Both the position numbers and the translations under genes were made by a program. Below are positions 43,971 through 53,014 of a DNA stretch of 64,000 nt, piece by piece. The DNA is from JAAZHD01 sp012510895. Its GTDB lineage: Bacteria; Bacillota; Clostridia; Caldicoprobacterales; DTU083. The notes below the pieces were generated by a model. That model saw nothing but the letters and a program-made list of their open reading frames with translations. It made no database searches and was not told the origin of the DNA. The stretch spans positions 107,763-171,762 of the forward strand of contig JBMNJC010000028.1 of NCBI GenBank assembly GCA_050951465.1, read 5' to 3'. Each line of letters opens with the position of its first letter. Position 1 is the first letter of the stretch.

Positions 43971-44057
43971 GTCAAGTCCATATTAGTGTGTAAATTTACT
44001 CGGTTACTAAGCAAGTGTCTAAACCATCTGCACCAAAGCGTTTATGCCGCGAAAGCT

Positions 44058-44186
44058 GTTGACGATGAGTACATGGCATGTTAGGCTAGTCGGCCGGGCA
44101 TCACTACACCAACGTCAGGCTTATCTATCATTGTGGAGTGATGGCCTTGATGCCTACAAACATGCCATGGGAGGCTCGTTGTCAAC
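44058..44186 (-). repeat. Large imperfect stem-loop inside the IS256 element
   Basis: Outer GTTGAC/GTCAAC (44058-44063 with 44181-44186); middle ATGGCATGT (44073-44081) with ACATGCCAT (44160-44168), continued by TAGGC (44082-44086) with GCCTA (44152-44156); inner GGGCATCACT (44096-44105) with AGTGATGGCC (44137-44146), one mismatch. It is downstream of the transposase stop in the transcribed direction. Confidence 0.65.
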
Positions 44187-44223
44187 AGACCGTGGAATAA
44201 ATGCGGTTATCCTGGGAAGCGAT

Positions 44224-45435
44224 TTATGCAGCAGTGCCGTCCTCTGAGTCATTAGCGTGAACAGTTTGATAATAAAGCTCCATATCAAAATATTTGCGCC
44301 CTGTCTGCCATTTTTCGTCCTGCTCCATTAAAAGAGCTCCCATTAACCGGATAACAGATGCCTCATTGGGGAAGATCCGAATAACCCGCTCTCGGCGACG
44401 GATTTCCTCATTAAGCCTCTCTACTCCATTGGTGGTACGAAGACGCTTCCTGTACCTAAGAGGCAAAGCTAAAACGGCAGTAATATCGTCAAAAGCTTCG
44501 TCCAATAGATCTGTGGCTTTTGGTGCCTTGGCTTCATACTTTGCGATAATCTGGTTTCGAACTTTGCGGGCACTCTCGAGATCGACAGACTCGTATAGCT
44601 GGCGCAGTTCTTCCTTGATTTCTGGCTGCAATGCCTTAGGTGCATGGTCCAACATGTTCCTGGAGAAGTGGGTTTGACAACGCTGCCAGCTAGCTTCCTG
44701 AAAGTGTTTTCTTACAGCCTTAACAAGGCCTTTGTGATCGTCGGAAGTAATCAGGTGGACATCTTTTAGTCCCCGTTCTTTTAAAGATCCAAAGAACTCA
44801 CCCCAGCTGCTTTCAGACTCACTGTTTGCTATCTGAAATCCGATTACCTCACGATGCCCTTGCTCGTTGATGCCAATGGCAATCAGTAACCCTCTGGATT
44901 GTATACGCTTGTTTCCACGAACTTTTACATATATGGCATCCACCATTAAAAAGGGGTAATGACTTTCCAGAGGCCGTGTTCTGAACGCATTCACCATTGG
45001 ATCCAGGTTCTTGCAAAGAGTGGAGATAGTCGACTTTGAAAACTTCTTACCACAGAGCTCTTCAGTAATCGACTCAACCTTTCGAGTGGAAACTCCGTTA
45101 ATGACCATCTCCATCATTGCTAACACCAGTGCCTGCTCGCTCCGTTGATAGCGCATAAAAAGCTCTGTGCTGAACTGTCCGTTGCGATGTCGGGGTACTC
45201 TTAATGTAAGTGTACCAACTCGAGTAGTTAGTTGTCTTTCTCTAGTTCCATTACGATAGGCGGTCCTTTCTTCCGTCCTTTCATAAGGGTCAGCACCTAG
45301 CTGTTCTGAAGATTGTGCCAAGAGTACCTGGTTGAAGATTTCCTCTAACAGTTTAGAAAATGCTTCATCCCTGCCATTTGACAAAAAAAGCCCGTGCAAA
45401 AGTTCCTCGGTTATTGTAATATTAAACTGAGCCAT
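44224..45435 (-). CDS. IS256 family transposase
   Basis: 403 aa, full length. It has the mutator-type transposase core: FLMVDAIYVKVR (first Asp), LITSDDHKGLVKA (second Asp), the CQTHFSRNML motif and TNGVERLNEEIRRRERVIRIFPN with the catalytic Glu. It appears intact. Confidence 0.96.
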   Translation of the reverse strand: MAQFNITITEELLHGLFLSNGRDEAFSKLLEEIFNQVLLAQSSEQLGADPYERTEERTAYRNGTRERQLTTRVGTLTLRVPRHRNGQFSTELFMRYQRSEQALVLAMMEMVINGVSTRKVESITEELCGKKFSKSTISTLCKNLDPMVNAFRTRPLESHYPFLMVDAIYVKVRGNKRIQSRGLLIAIGINEQGHREVIGFQIANSESESSWGEFFGSLKERGLKDVHLITSDDHKGLVKAVRKHFQEASWQRCQTHFSRNMLDHAPKALQPEIKEELRQLYESVDLESARKVRNQIIAKYEAKAPKATDLLDEAFDDITAVLALPLRYRKRLRTTNGVERLNEEIRRRERVIRIFPNEASVIRLMGALLMEQDEKWQTGRKYFDMELYYQTVHANDSEDGTAA

Positions 45436-45759
45436 GGTTCATCCTCCTCGGTTTGGTATTTGTGAGCACTTATATTTTAACCGAGGTATGAGTTATGGCT
45501 CAACTCATTTTTACACCATTATATAGACTTAATCAATGCAATCTCTTTATCATAATATGCTATAATACTTCTATAAGGATTATTGTTTTACAAATGAGGA
45601 ATTGCCAATTTATAATTTGATATATATAATTGTCATATATATGCCTTAAACAAACAGGCAAAGCCATTAATCAGCTCTTGGACTACATTGAACAAATATA
45701 TTAGGAAAAGACTTTACTAAAAGCATATAGCAACAAATATGGATAGGTGGAGGATAAAA

Positions 45760-46284
45760 ATGGAACAACCCATAATCATTGTAAATACGACTATGACTAA
45801 AGAAGATTATAGGAAGTTTTTGTATATAGCGACTTTCAGAAGAAATAAGCTGATAATCCCTTTTCTTGTACTGATTTCTTTAATCGGGAGCATAATTGTA
45901 AGTTTAGGCAATAATGGACATTTGAATTTTATCAAACTTATAATTAGTTGGGTATTATTGTTTGCACTAGCTTTTTCCGTTGTTCTATTTAAAGTTGAAA
46001 TGAAAAATGCACAGCGAATAAAGACAGATAAAACAGGTGCATTTAATAGTATTAATACCTTAAAATTCTTCTATGACAAAATAGTTATTGAGAATAAAGA
46101 ACTAAAATCGACAGGTGAGTTAAAGTATGACCAGTTTTATGCATTACTGGAGAGTAAGGACTATTTTATTTTTTACCTGACATTAAATCAGGCATCATTG
46201 GTAAGAAAGAAAGATATCGATGATCTTAGTTCATTTAAGGAGTTTATTATAGAGAAATTTAGAGATAAGTATAAAAGTATATGA
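45760..46284 (+). CDS. YcxB family membrane protein
   Basis: 174 aa from ATG 45760 (GGAGGATAAAA upstream). Two transmembrane helices (about residues 33-51 and 58-78) are followed by a cytoplasmic domain with YDKIVIENKELKSTGELKYDQFYALLESKDYFIFYL, the YcxB-like C-terminal pattern. Function unknown. Single gene, convergent with the NhaC gene. The 225 bp between the IS256 end and this gene contain only AT-rich sequence and a short relic-like frame. Confidence 0.7.
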   Translation: MEQPIIIVNTTMTKEDYRKFLYIATFRRNKLIIPFLVLISLIGSIIVSLGNNGHLNFIKLIISWVLLFALAFSVVLFKVEMKNAQRIKTDKTGAFNSINTLKFFYDKIVIENKELKSTGELKYDQFYALLESKDYFIFYLTLNQASLVRKKDIDDLSSFKEFIIEKFRDKYKSI

Positions 46285-46390
46285 TTATGAATAAAGTATA
46301 TTTGTCGGCTTACTGCAAAAACCGGGAAAGAGAATACAGAACATTATTTGCAAAAAGCATTGAACTTGATTTGGAAAAACTTATAATACT

Positions 46391-46424
46391 AAAATATCCA
46401 CCAGGTACCTGGTGGATATTTTTA
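46391..46424. terminator. Bidirectional terminator
   Basis: AAAATATCCACCAG (46391-46404) with CTGGTGGATATTTT (46409-46422), a near-perfect palindrome with A- and T-runs on both sides, between the convergent YcxB and NhaC genes. Confidence 0.9.
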
Positions 46425-46442
46425 ATTGCAGCTACATACTTG

Positions 46443-48089
46443 TTAAATCTCTGCCTCAGAAGACACATTGGAGTCTGCATATGCTTTGTTGCTGGATGCA
46501 ACTAGTTTTATAATGATAAGCACACCAAACATCATAGCCAGGGACAGCGGCAGTACAACCCAGGCTGATTGCACCAGACCTGCTATTATATAACCTACAA
46601 GGGACACAGCTGCTACTGTCATAGCATAGGGAAGCTGAGTTGTTACATGATTAATGTGATTACACATTGCTCCGGTGGAGGACATGATGGTAGTATCCGA
46701 AATCGGCGAGCAATGATCACCGCATACTGCTCCGGCAAGGCATGCTGAAACGGATATTATCAATAACTCGGGGTTAAGATCTACTGCCACAACGATTGGC
46801 AGAAGGATGCCGAAGGTTCCCCAGGATGTTCCGGTTGAGAATGACATTCCGACAGCTACTACAAATACTATAGCCGGAAGCATTATCTTCAGACCGGTTG
46901 CGCCTTTAAATATTGCACTGACATATTCTTTAACACCTAAAAGACCTGTAATTCCACTCAGGGTCCATGCAAATGTAAGAATAAGGATTGCAGGAACCAT
47001 TGCTTTGAATCCTTCAGGGAAGCATTCCATGCACTCATTGAAACTCAAAACTTTACGTGCCATTAAATAGATTATAATGATAATAAGTGCGAGACAGGAA
47101 CCTAATGACAGTCCAAGGGATGCATCACTGTTGGCAAAGGATTCGACAATGTTGGCGCCTTCCAGGATTCCGCCTGTATAAACCATGCCCAGTATGCAAA
47201 AAATTATCAACAAAACTACAGGGATAACCAGATCAATAACCTTTCCTTTTCCGGCAGGTTTATCAACATCCTGTCCTTCAAATGGCCTGTCAGGTGTGGT
47301 ATAGAGATCGCCATACAGGATTGCATTTTCTTCATGTTTTTTCATAGGTCCGTATTCAATACCCAGTAGTGTAATAATGATAATCATTGCTATGCTCAGA
47401 AGAGAATAAAGATTATAAGGAATTGCACGAATAAAGAGTTCGAGTCCGTCATAGCCTTCTACTACACCGGTAACAGCAGCAGCCCAGGAAGAAATGGGAG
47501 CAATCATGCAAATGGGTGCAGCGGTGGCATCTATCAGGTAAGCCAGTTTTGCACGTGAAATCTTTTGCTTATCTGTGATAGGTCTCATAACATTGCCTAC
47601 CGTCAGACAGTTAAAGTAGTCATCTACAAATATCAATATACCGAGTCCGAAAGTTGCCAGAATAGCCCCCTTTCTGGACCTTATTCTCTGAGCTGCCCAC
47701 TGCCCATATGCAGCAGAGCCGCCTGCCTTGTTCATAAGGCTTACAATTGCTCCCAATACAACCAGAAAGATCAGGATACCTACATTCCAGCTGTCCGAGA
47801 GTGAAGCAATAAACCCTTCAGTGAACATTGCATTGAATGCGGTAAGCGGATTGAAGTTTGCATATAGCAAAACTCCACTAACGATGCCTATGAATAGTGA
47901 ACTGTATACTTCCTTGGTGATAAGTGCCAGTACAATAGCAATTATCGGAGGCAGGATAGACCAAAATGTAGCGTATACATTGCTCTGATGCTCTTCGCCT
48001 CCTGTGCCCTCAGCAAATGCCGGTAATGTGAATACCAGCAGTATTACTGCAATGGATACCAGCATTGTTAGTAGTTTTTTACGATTCAT
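46443..48089 (-). CDS. NhaC family Na+/H+ antiporter
   Basis: 548 aa. An N-terminal signal-like segment (TMLVSIAVILLVFTLPAFA) precedes a large membrane domain of about 11-12 helices. Conserved stretches LIFVDDYFNCLTVGNVMRPI, APISSWAAAVTGV and GTSWGTFGI, then GDHCSPISDTTI, fit the NhaC/COG1757 group, some members of which exchange malate/lactate or arginine rather than protons. The ribosome site AGGGGG is spaced 6 nt from the ATG. Confidence 0.88.
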   Translation of the reverse strand: MNRKKLLTMLVSIAVILLVFTLPAFAEGTGGEEHQSNVYATFWSILPPIIAIVLALITKEVYSSLFIGIVSGVLLYANFNPLTAFNAMFTEGFIASLSDSWNVGILIFLVVLGAIVSLMNKAGGSAAYGQWAAQRIRSRKGAILATFGLGILIFVDDYFNCLTVGNVMRPITDKQKISRAKLAYLIDATAAPICMIAPISSWAAAVTGVVEGYDGLELFIRAIPYNLYSLLSIAMIIIITLLGIEYGPMKKHEENAILYGDLYTTPDRPFEGQDVDKPAGKGKVIDLVIPVVLLIIFCILGMVYTGGILEGANIVESFANSDASLGLSLGSCLALIIIIIYLMARKVLSFNECMECFPEGFKAMVPAILILTFAWTLSGITGLLGVKEYVSAIFKGATGLKIMLPAIVFVVAVGMSFSTGTSWGTFGILLPIVVAVDLNPELLIISVSACLAGAVCGDHCSPISDTTIMSSTGAMCNHINHVTTQLPYAMTVAAVSLVGYIIAGLVQSAWVVLPLSLAMMFGVLIIIKLVASSNKAYADSNVSSEAEI

Positions 48090-48552
48090 GATAAACCCCC
48101 TATTTATTATTTAATGTTAATCTATTTAATATTAATAGATTCAAGAGAATGTATCAGGGCTTTATGTCTGGCAAAAAACGTGTCCTGTCAATAACAAAAA
48201 AACATAAGGTATAGAGAGGCCTTATGTTTTTGACAAAACATTCGATAGCTCTCCACCAGCATCAGTGACAGTCTGATACATATTCTGCATCAGCCCAGCG
48301 ACAGCACCCCTTGGCAAGCCTGCCGCTTCGGCGGTATGTCTTTTCATCTGTTACTGTGCCAAGCCATTTATAACAGACTACTCGTACAGACCGCGCCTCT
48401 ATCGATTTTTATTATGAAATTGTACAACCTTTAATTCATTAGTATAGACAGAAGTAGGTAAGAAGTCAACTTTAAAACTTGCTGATACGAGTAAAAGAAT
48501 AAATGATATAATAGCCGTATAAATCTGAAACAATGATATGAGGTGAGACATT
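48090..48552. other. Intergenic region with hairpins and a structured GC-richer stretch
   Basis: A terminator-like hairpin, AAAACATAAGG (48199-48209) with CCTTATGTTTT (48220-48230), is followed by a stretch at about 48250-48390 that is less AT-rich than its surroundings. There CTTGGCA (48310-48316) pairs with TGCCAAG (48357-48363) around a CCGC-TTCG-GCGG tetraloop hairpin (48323-48334). No gene on either strand is convincing. Confidence 0.5.
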
Positions 48553-48987
48553 ATGAGCGAAATAAAAACAAAACCTACTGATCTGAGTATTAATGAATTT
48601 CTGATGAATATAGAGCCGGAAAAAAGAAAATTGGATTGTATGGAGCTTAGAAAGGTTTTTGATAGCGTACTGGATGAAGAGCCGGTTCTTTGGAATAACA
48701 ATATGATAGGTTATGGCACTTATCATTACAAGTCTGAGCGAAGCAAACAAGAGGGGGATTGGCCTTTGATTGCATTTTCACCACGTAGACAGCATATTGT
48801 GATATACATTATGCCGGGAGTAAACAATTACAGTCACTTACTTGAAAAACTGGGCAAGCATAAAATCAGTTCGGGTTCCTGTTTGTATATAAAGAAACTT
48901 GAAGATGTCAACCTGGATATACTTAAAGAAATAATTTCAACTTCCGTTTCAGATATGAAGAGAATATACAAGAAAGCAGAAGATTGA
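48553..48987 (+). CDS. DUF1801 domain protein
   Basis: 144 aa with the DUF1801 pattern: early V.EFL..I.PE.RK.D..EL, central MIGYGTYHYKSERS.QEGDWPLIAFSPRR and GSCLYIKKLEDVNLDIL. The fold (YdhG/YjbR-like) is small and of unclear role. Ribosome site GAGGTGAG. Single gene. Confidence 0.85.
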   Translation: MSEIKTKPTDLSINEFLMNIEPEKRKLDCMELRKVFDSVLDEEPVLWNNNMIGYGTYHYKSERSKQEGDWPLIAFSPRRQHIVIYIMPGVNNYSHLLEKLGKHKISSGSCLYIKKLEDVNLDILKEIISTSVSDMKRIYKKAED

Positions 48988-49146
48988 ATCTAGAGGGATT
49001 TTTATATGATGAGGAAATAAAGCGAGCAAACTGTATAGCTCTTATCAATTAGCAAACTTGAAAAATATTACTGATAATTTTAAAAGAAGTATTTGCTATA
49101 TTCCATGGAAGACTATTTCCAAATTTAAAGGTTGGGCTAAATAGAT

Positions 49147-49887
49147 TTATCTTGGATGAATAAGGGTTAATATAGCCGGATATATAGCAAAATCCGGCGT
49201 CTCAGGCAGATAAAGTTTACCATCTTCTGCCGCAAACATTAAGGTGAAGATACCGAAATCCCATAAATCCATATAAGTATGATAATCGATATAATCATGA
49301 CTTGTTTTAGGAAATTCAGACCTGTACATCTCTTTGAAAACTTCAGCCAGTTCCTTAATTTTAGGTGTTATTGATAATAGAAGCGGCGCAAATATATCAT
49401 TTTGGAGCTTTAATAACTGATCTATCGTCATAATGACAAAGTTTGGTTTATAATTACCGTCAGTCTTAGTAATCAAACCATCCCGTACGGCTTCGGCAAG
49501 CTTTTCTTTTTCATCATTTGTAAGGCTGACGATATTGAAGTTTGGCTCAATTACACTGCAGTACATTTTGTGCAACAAAGCTTGATTAGACTTGTTGTTG
49601 ATATTTATAATTTCTGGATGATATTCCTTTTTGGAATAAGTATATACACCAAGCCAATAATAACGGTCATACAAACCATTGGTTGCACAACTGTCTGAAC
49701 ATATACCATAAAAATCATTCCAACCCTTTGGTTTGAAGAAACCGTTTTTGTCAATATCCTGATTATCAGAACAGTCAACTGCCATGATATAATATCTCCT
49801 GCCATCTGGCCGAATTTCACGTTTGTCACGCTTTTTTAGTTCTAGAAGCAATTCACTGTTACGACTCACATAGCTGGTAAACATCAT
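49147..49887 (-). CDS. Sigma-like regulator, C-terminal part after in-frame TAG
   Basis: A 246-aa frame that directly continues the upstream frame: the two are in register and separated only by a TAG (49897-49899) and three sense codons (S-I-I). The start shown is the first Met after the stop, but there is no ribosome site, so it is unlikely to be translated alone. Sequence such as SRNSELLLELKKRDKREIRPDGRRYY and WNDFYGICSDSCATNG matches, from memory, the C-terminal sensing part of a family of long sigma-70-like clostridial proteins. Treat with the next entry as one broken gene. Confidence 0.6.
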   Translation of the reverse strand: MMFTSYVSRNSELLLELKKRDKREIRPDGRRYYIMAVDCSDNQDIDKNGFFKPKGWNDFYGICSDSCATNGLYDRYYWLGVYTYSKKEYHPEIININNKSNQALLHKMYCSVIEPNFNIVSLTNDEKEKLAEAVRDGLITKTDGNYKPNFVIMTIDQLLKLQNDIFAPLLLSITPKIKELAEVFKEMYRSEFPKTSHDYIDYHTYMDLWDFGIFTLMFAAEDGKLYLPETPDFAIYPAILTLIHPR

Positions 49888-49896
49888 AATAATTGA

Positions 49897-50427
49897 CTAC
49901 ATGAGTTTTTCTGTTGGAAAATCTGAACCATAAAAATTGGGTGATCTAATTTTTTTCTCATTACTCCATAGGTATTCAATTATTCTATCAATATAATCCC
50001 TGCGTGTGTTTTGATATAGGGCTCCTCTCTTTTGAAAATGCTTTTGGGACACAATTGGGAATGTAGTATTATACTTTTTGCCATTAAGGGATAGGAATTC
50101 ACGCCTGACGAGCCATTCAAGGTCAAATTCCAAATATGGTTTAGGAATGCCAGTCAATTCTGCAAGTTCATCAAGGGTCTTGCCATCCTTATAGCAAAGC
50201 AAGCAGATACTTTGCTTTATCAGACTTTCATTAACCTTGTTAGTATCAGGATTTGCAGGCATCATTCCCGAACCACCAAGTGAAAGCTCCCAGGACAAAA
50301 CCTGCAATATGACTTCCTGTGCTAAATCTTCACCGTCCTGACGGATACCAGTCTTTTTAATTGCCCAGTTTAAGATTTTTGCTGAATACTCATCTGTAAT
50401 CTTTGCGAATAAGGTCTGTTTCTCCAT
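49897..50427 (-). CDS. Degenerate sigma-70-like regulator, N-terminal part ending at TAG
   Basis: 176 aa. Residues 8-46 resemble sigma region 2.1-2.2 (YSAKILNWAIKKTGIRQDGEDLAQEVILQVL). The sequence then jumps to a C-terminal-type domain (LAELTGIPKPYLEFDLEWLVRREFLSL, an HTH), with no recognisable sigma region 2.3-2.4 or 4. It ends at a TAG followed in frame by the 49887 reading frame. I infer an internal deletion plus a Trp-to-amber nonsense change (TGG to TAG), so probably a pseudogene. Confidence 0.6.
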   Translation of the reverse strand: MEKQTLFAKITDEYSAKILNWAIKKTGIRQDGEDLAQEVILQVLSWELSLGGSGMMPANPDTNKVNESLIKQSICLLCYKDGKTLDELAELTGIPKPYLEFDLEWLVRREFLSLNGKKYNTTFPIVSQKHFQKRGALYQNTRRDYIDRIIEYLWSNEKKIRSPNFYGSDFPTEKLM

Positions 50428-50740
50428 TTTCTCACTACCTTTGTTTTCTGCTTCTAATAATATAGTAACAGGAGCTTGGTAAACCTTAGTGTAATTCTAT
50501 CAGAGATTTAAAAAATATATTACTACTTGTTCTTTTACACTATAAAGCAATAAAATTGGGCTTTGCAGTTTCCTTTTTATTTGTATTAAATGCGTGTAAT
50601 ATAAAATTATGGTCGTAAGCGGGTGTTAAGGAGTTTATGGTCGTTTTTAGTATTATATATCTTGGGAGTTGGATATCTGGATAAAAAGTAAGTTTTTGAG
50701 GGTATAATACTAGAAATGTATTATGAAGGGATAGAGTTTA
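50428..50740. other. AT-rich intergenic region
   Basis: Contains the promoter region of the minus-strand sigma-like gene and, near 50700, a TATAAT-like sequence before the truncated yyaL fragment. Nothing else is supported. Confidence 0.4.
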
Positions 50741-50932
50741 ATGAAGATGACAGATAAACCTCAAAATAGATTGATCCATGAAAAGTCTCCATATCTATTA
50801 CAACACGCATATAACCCGGTAGACTGGTACCCATGGTGCGATGAAGCCTTTGAAAAAGCAAAAGCGGAGGACAAGCCAATCTTCCTATCCATAGGCTATT
50901 CCACCTGTCACTGGTGTCAAGTCTGCAAATAA
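50741..50932 (+). pseudogene. Truncated thioredoxin-domain protein (YyaL/SSP411 N-terminus)
   Basis: 63 codons matching the start of the DUF255/YyaL family (about 680 aa when intact): NRLIHEKSPYLLQHAYNPVDWYPW, then FLSIGYSTCHWC with the CxxC pair. After CHWC the frame departs from the family (QVCK, then stop), where H-V-M-E-R-E-S-F-E is expected. The gene is cut at this point by DNA carrying a serine-recombinase remnant. Confidence 0.8.
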
Positions 50933-50983
50933 CAGCAATTAATGAGTATTTAAAACGGCCATTTTTAAGGGGTATAGACGTTT

Positions 50984-51205
50984 TTACAGATACTCAATTT
51001 CAAAAGTCACAGTATCACCTTCACGATTGTAGTAAATTTTCTTAACTATTGTCTTAAGTAATTGATTTTTTTCTTTATCTGTGACTGCGTTATGCCAATT
51101 GCGTTTAAAGTTCTCTATGAGTTTTTGTTTTATTCCTAGTTTTTGTCTGTTTTGAGCTTGCAATAATGGATTTATATGGTATACTGTGATATTGAGGTCA
51201 AAAGC
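50984..51205 (-). pseudogene. C-terminal relic of a serine recombinase
   Basis: On the minus strand an open frame ending at 50984 reads LLQAQNRQKLGIKQKL, then WHNAVTDKEKNQLLKTIVKK and DTVTFEIEYL, the pattern of the C-terminus of large serine recombinases. It has no start; upstream it runs into a stop and the IS1182-like element. It lies about 50 bp from the break in the yyaL fragment, as an integrase near an element end would. Confidence 0.55.
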
Positions 51206-51214
51206 CCTCTAGCA

Positions 51215-53014
51215 AACTGTATATTTGCACCTTGAAAATTTCATAGAAATGGCTAAATTTCAAGCGCTTGAGCCTCTTTCATGGTATAATATTACCATTG
51301 GAAGGAGAGGTATAGCAAGATGTCATTTAGAGCGAATAAAACACAGCAGCTTGCATTCAATGACTCTTTCTTTGGGCTTACGGGTCGTGAGAAGAAAGCC
51401 CTTGAAAGGTCATGGGCAAAGGTCTTTGCAGAGGATATCTTCCCAAATATAAACGAAGAGCCGTTCAATGTTCTTTACTCGGATAAAGCTTCAAGGCCGA
51501 ACACGCCTGTAAATGTTATCATCGGTGCTCTGATCATCAAAGAACTCTTTGGCGCATCCGATGATGAGATTGTTGACAATCTCATGCTCGATCCTCGCTA
51601 CCAGTATGCACTGCATACGACAAGCTTTGAAGAACAACCTCTCAGCGACAAGAGCCTGTCCAGATTTCGGATGCGTTGCTATGAATACGAGAGGACACAC
51701 GGTGTCGATTTGTATCGTGAATGCATCGAGGGGCTGTCGGCACACATCGCAAAGCTTATGAACATCGATGGACGTATCCGCAGGATGGACTCGACAATGA
51801 TTGAAGCCAACATTCGTAGATTAAGCCGAATAGAGCTAATCTATACCTGCATAGCAAAGCTTGTTAAGCATCTGGATAAAGCCGGTATCGAATTTGACCG
51901 TGAAAGGCTGGAGCACTATCTCGATCCTGAAGACTACAATAAAGTAATATATCACAGTAGAAATGAAGACGTTGATGAGCGTATGTCAGTACTTCTTGCC
52001 GATGCCGATGAACTCATAAAACTCTGCGACGGTCAGTGCGAGGATGCTACGGAATATCTTCTATTTTCAAGATGCATGTCGGAGCAGACCATAGTAGACG
52101 GGGGATTGCGCAGGCTCCGAAACAAAGAAGATGGTGGAATGGATTCCAATATGATGCAGAATCCGTCCGATCCGGATGCTACTTACCGCAAAAAGGGTAG
52201 TAATGTGCACCGTGGATACGTTGCCAACATCGAAGAAAGCGTCGGTTCCAATGGCAGTGTCGTTACGAGTTATCAGTTCGAGAAAAACAATGTGAGCGAT
52301 TCTGCAATGCTTAAAGAGCATCTTGAAAACATCAATTCCTCTGAAGAAATCCTGATGACGATTGACGGAGCTTATGCTAGCACCGAGAACATAGAACTTG
52401 CAGCTGGAAAGAATATCGAGCTTGTTCCTACAGATCTTGTCGGCAGAGACACCGATTCAATTATGGCCAATTTCAAGTTCAATGAAGACTTCACCAAAGT
52501 GCTTGAATGCCCGGCAGGGCATACACCCAAAAGCTGTAGCTACAACTCCAGAACCGAACAATGCGTGCTCTCTTTTAATCGATACCTCTGTGCAAATTGT
52601 CCTTTCCATGATCAGTGTAATCCGAAGATTTACAAACGAGTTGCCAAGAAGACAGTATCCAGAAAAAGTGTAGCAAGAGCCGAATACTTAAAAACTAAAG
52701 ATACCGACAGGTTTAAATTGATTGTTAGGCTGAGAAATGGTGTAGAAACCGTACACTCAATACTTAAAAATCAATACGATGTCGACCGAATGCCTGTACG
52801 AGGTTTGCAGCGATGCAAATTATTTTTCGGCAGCAAAATTGGAGCTTTAAATTTCCAAAAACTATTCCGATTCCGAAATGGAACGGGTAACTATGCCCCA
52901 AATCCAATCCTCGGATGAAGAAAGGCTACGGAGGATGGATTCCAGTCTGAAAGGATACAGAACAATGCGCTTAGGTTAGCCGATTATGAAATTTTCAAGG
53001 TGCAAATACAACAA
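51215..53014 (+). mobile_element. IS1182-like element
   Basis: Terminal repeats: TTTGCACCTTGAAAATTTC inside the left end (about 51218-51245) and its reverse complement at 52985-53010. TAGCA at 51210-51214 and 53015-53019 may be the target duplication. Just outside, AAAAGCCCT (51199-51207) and AGGGCTTTT (53032-53040) form a second inverted repeat, which may be a split terminator targeted by the element. Confidence 0.75.
51320..52918 (+). CDS. IS1182 family transposase
   Basis: 532 aa, intact. N-terminal DUF772-type region (VNVIIGALIIKELFGASDDEIVDNL), first catalytic Asp in RRMDSTMIEANIRR, then DGAYAST and a zinc-ribbon-like cluster CANCPFHDQC. The C-terminal RNGVETVHSILKNQYDVDR supplies the Glu. 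Ribosome site GGAAGGAGAGG. Confidence 0.93.
   Translation: MSFRANKTQQLAFNDSFFGLTGREKKALERSWAKVFAEDIFPNINEEPFNVLYSDKASRPNTPVNVIIGALIIKELFGASDDEIVDNLMLDPRYQYALHTTSFEEQPLSDKSLSRFRMRCYEYERTHGVDLYRECIEGLSAHIAKLMNIDGRIRRMDSTMIEANIRRLSRIELIYTCIAKLVKHLDKAGIEFDRERLEHYLDPEDYNKVIYHSRNEDVDERMSVLLADADELIKLCDGQCEDATEYLLFSRCMSEQTIVDGGLRRLRNKEDGGMDSNMMQNPSDPDATYRKKGSNVHRGYVANIEESVGSNGSVVTSYQFEKNNVSDSAMLKEHLENINSSEEILMTIDGAYASTENIELAAGKNIELVPTDLVGRDTDSIMANFKFNEDFTKVLECPAGHTPKSCSYNSRTEQCVLSFNRYLCANCPFHDQCNPKIYKRVAKKTVSRKSVARAEYLKTKDTDRFKLIVRLRNGVETVHSILKNQYDVDRMPVRGLQRCKLFFGSKIGALNFQKLFRFRNGTGNYAPNPILG

Larger units (their letters stand above)
43971..45533 (-). mobile_element. IS256 family element
   Basis: Terminal repeats GTCAAGTCCATATTAGTGTG (left) and ATTAAGTCTATATAATGGTG (right end, reverse complement) share the core AAGTC.ATAT.A..GTGTAAA. 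They enclose the IS256 transposase. No clear target duplication can be seen, so the ends may be off by a few bases. The left non-coding part is unusually long (about 250 bp) and holds a large stem-loop at 44058-44186. Confidence 0.8.

Noticed and set aside
44080..44168. attC-like recombination site (GTTAGGC ... GCCTAC)
   Set aside because: Integron attC sites start with RYYYAAC and end with GTTRRRY; here the order is reversed on both strands and no integrase is present.
46281..46505. 74-codon frame after the YcxB gene
   Set aside because: It runs through a strong bidirectional terminator and into the 3' end of the NhaC gene; no ribosome site of quality and no family resemblance.
49897..49899. 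TAG read as pyrrolysine
   Set aside because: The flanking sequence matches, from memory, a family with Trp here, not a Pyl protein, and no pyl genes are in the window.
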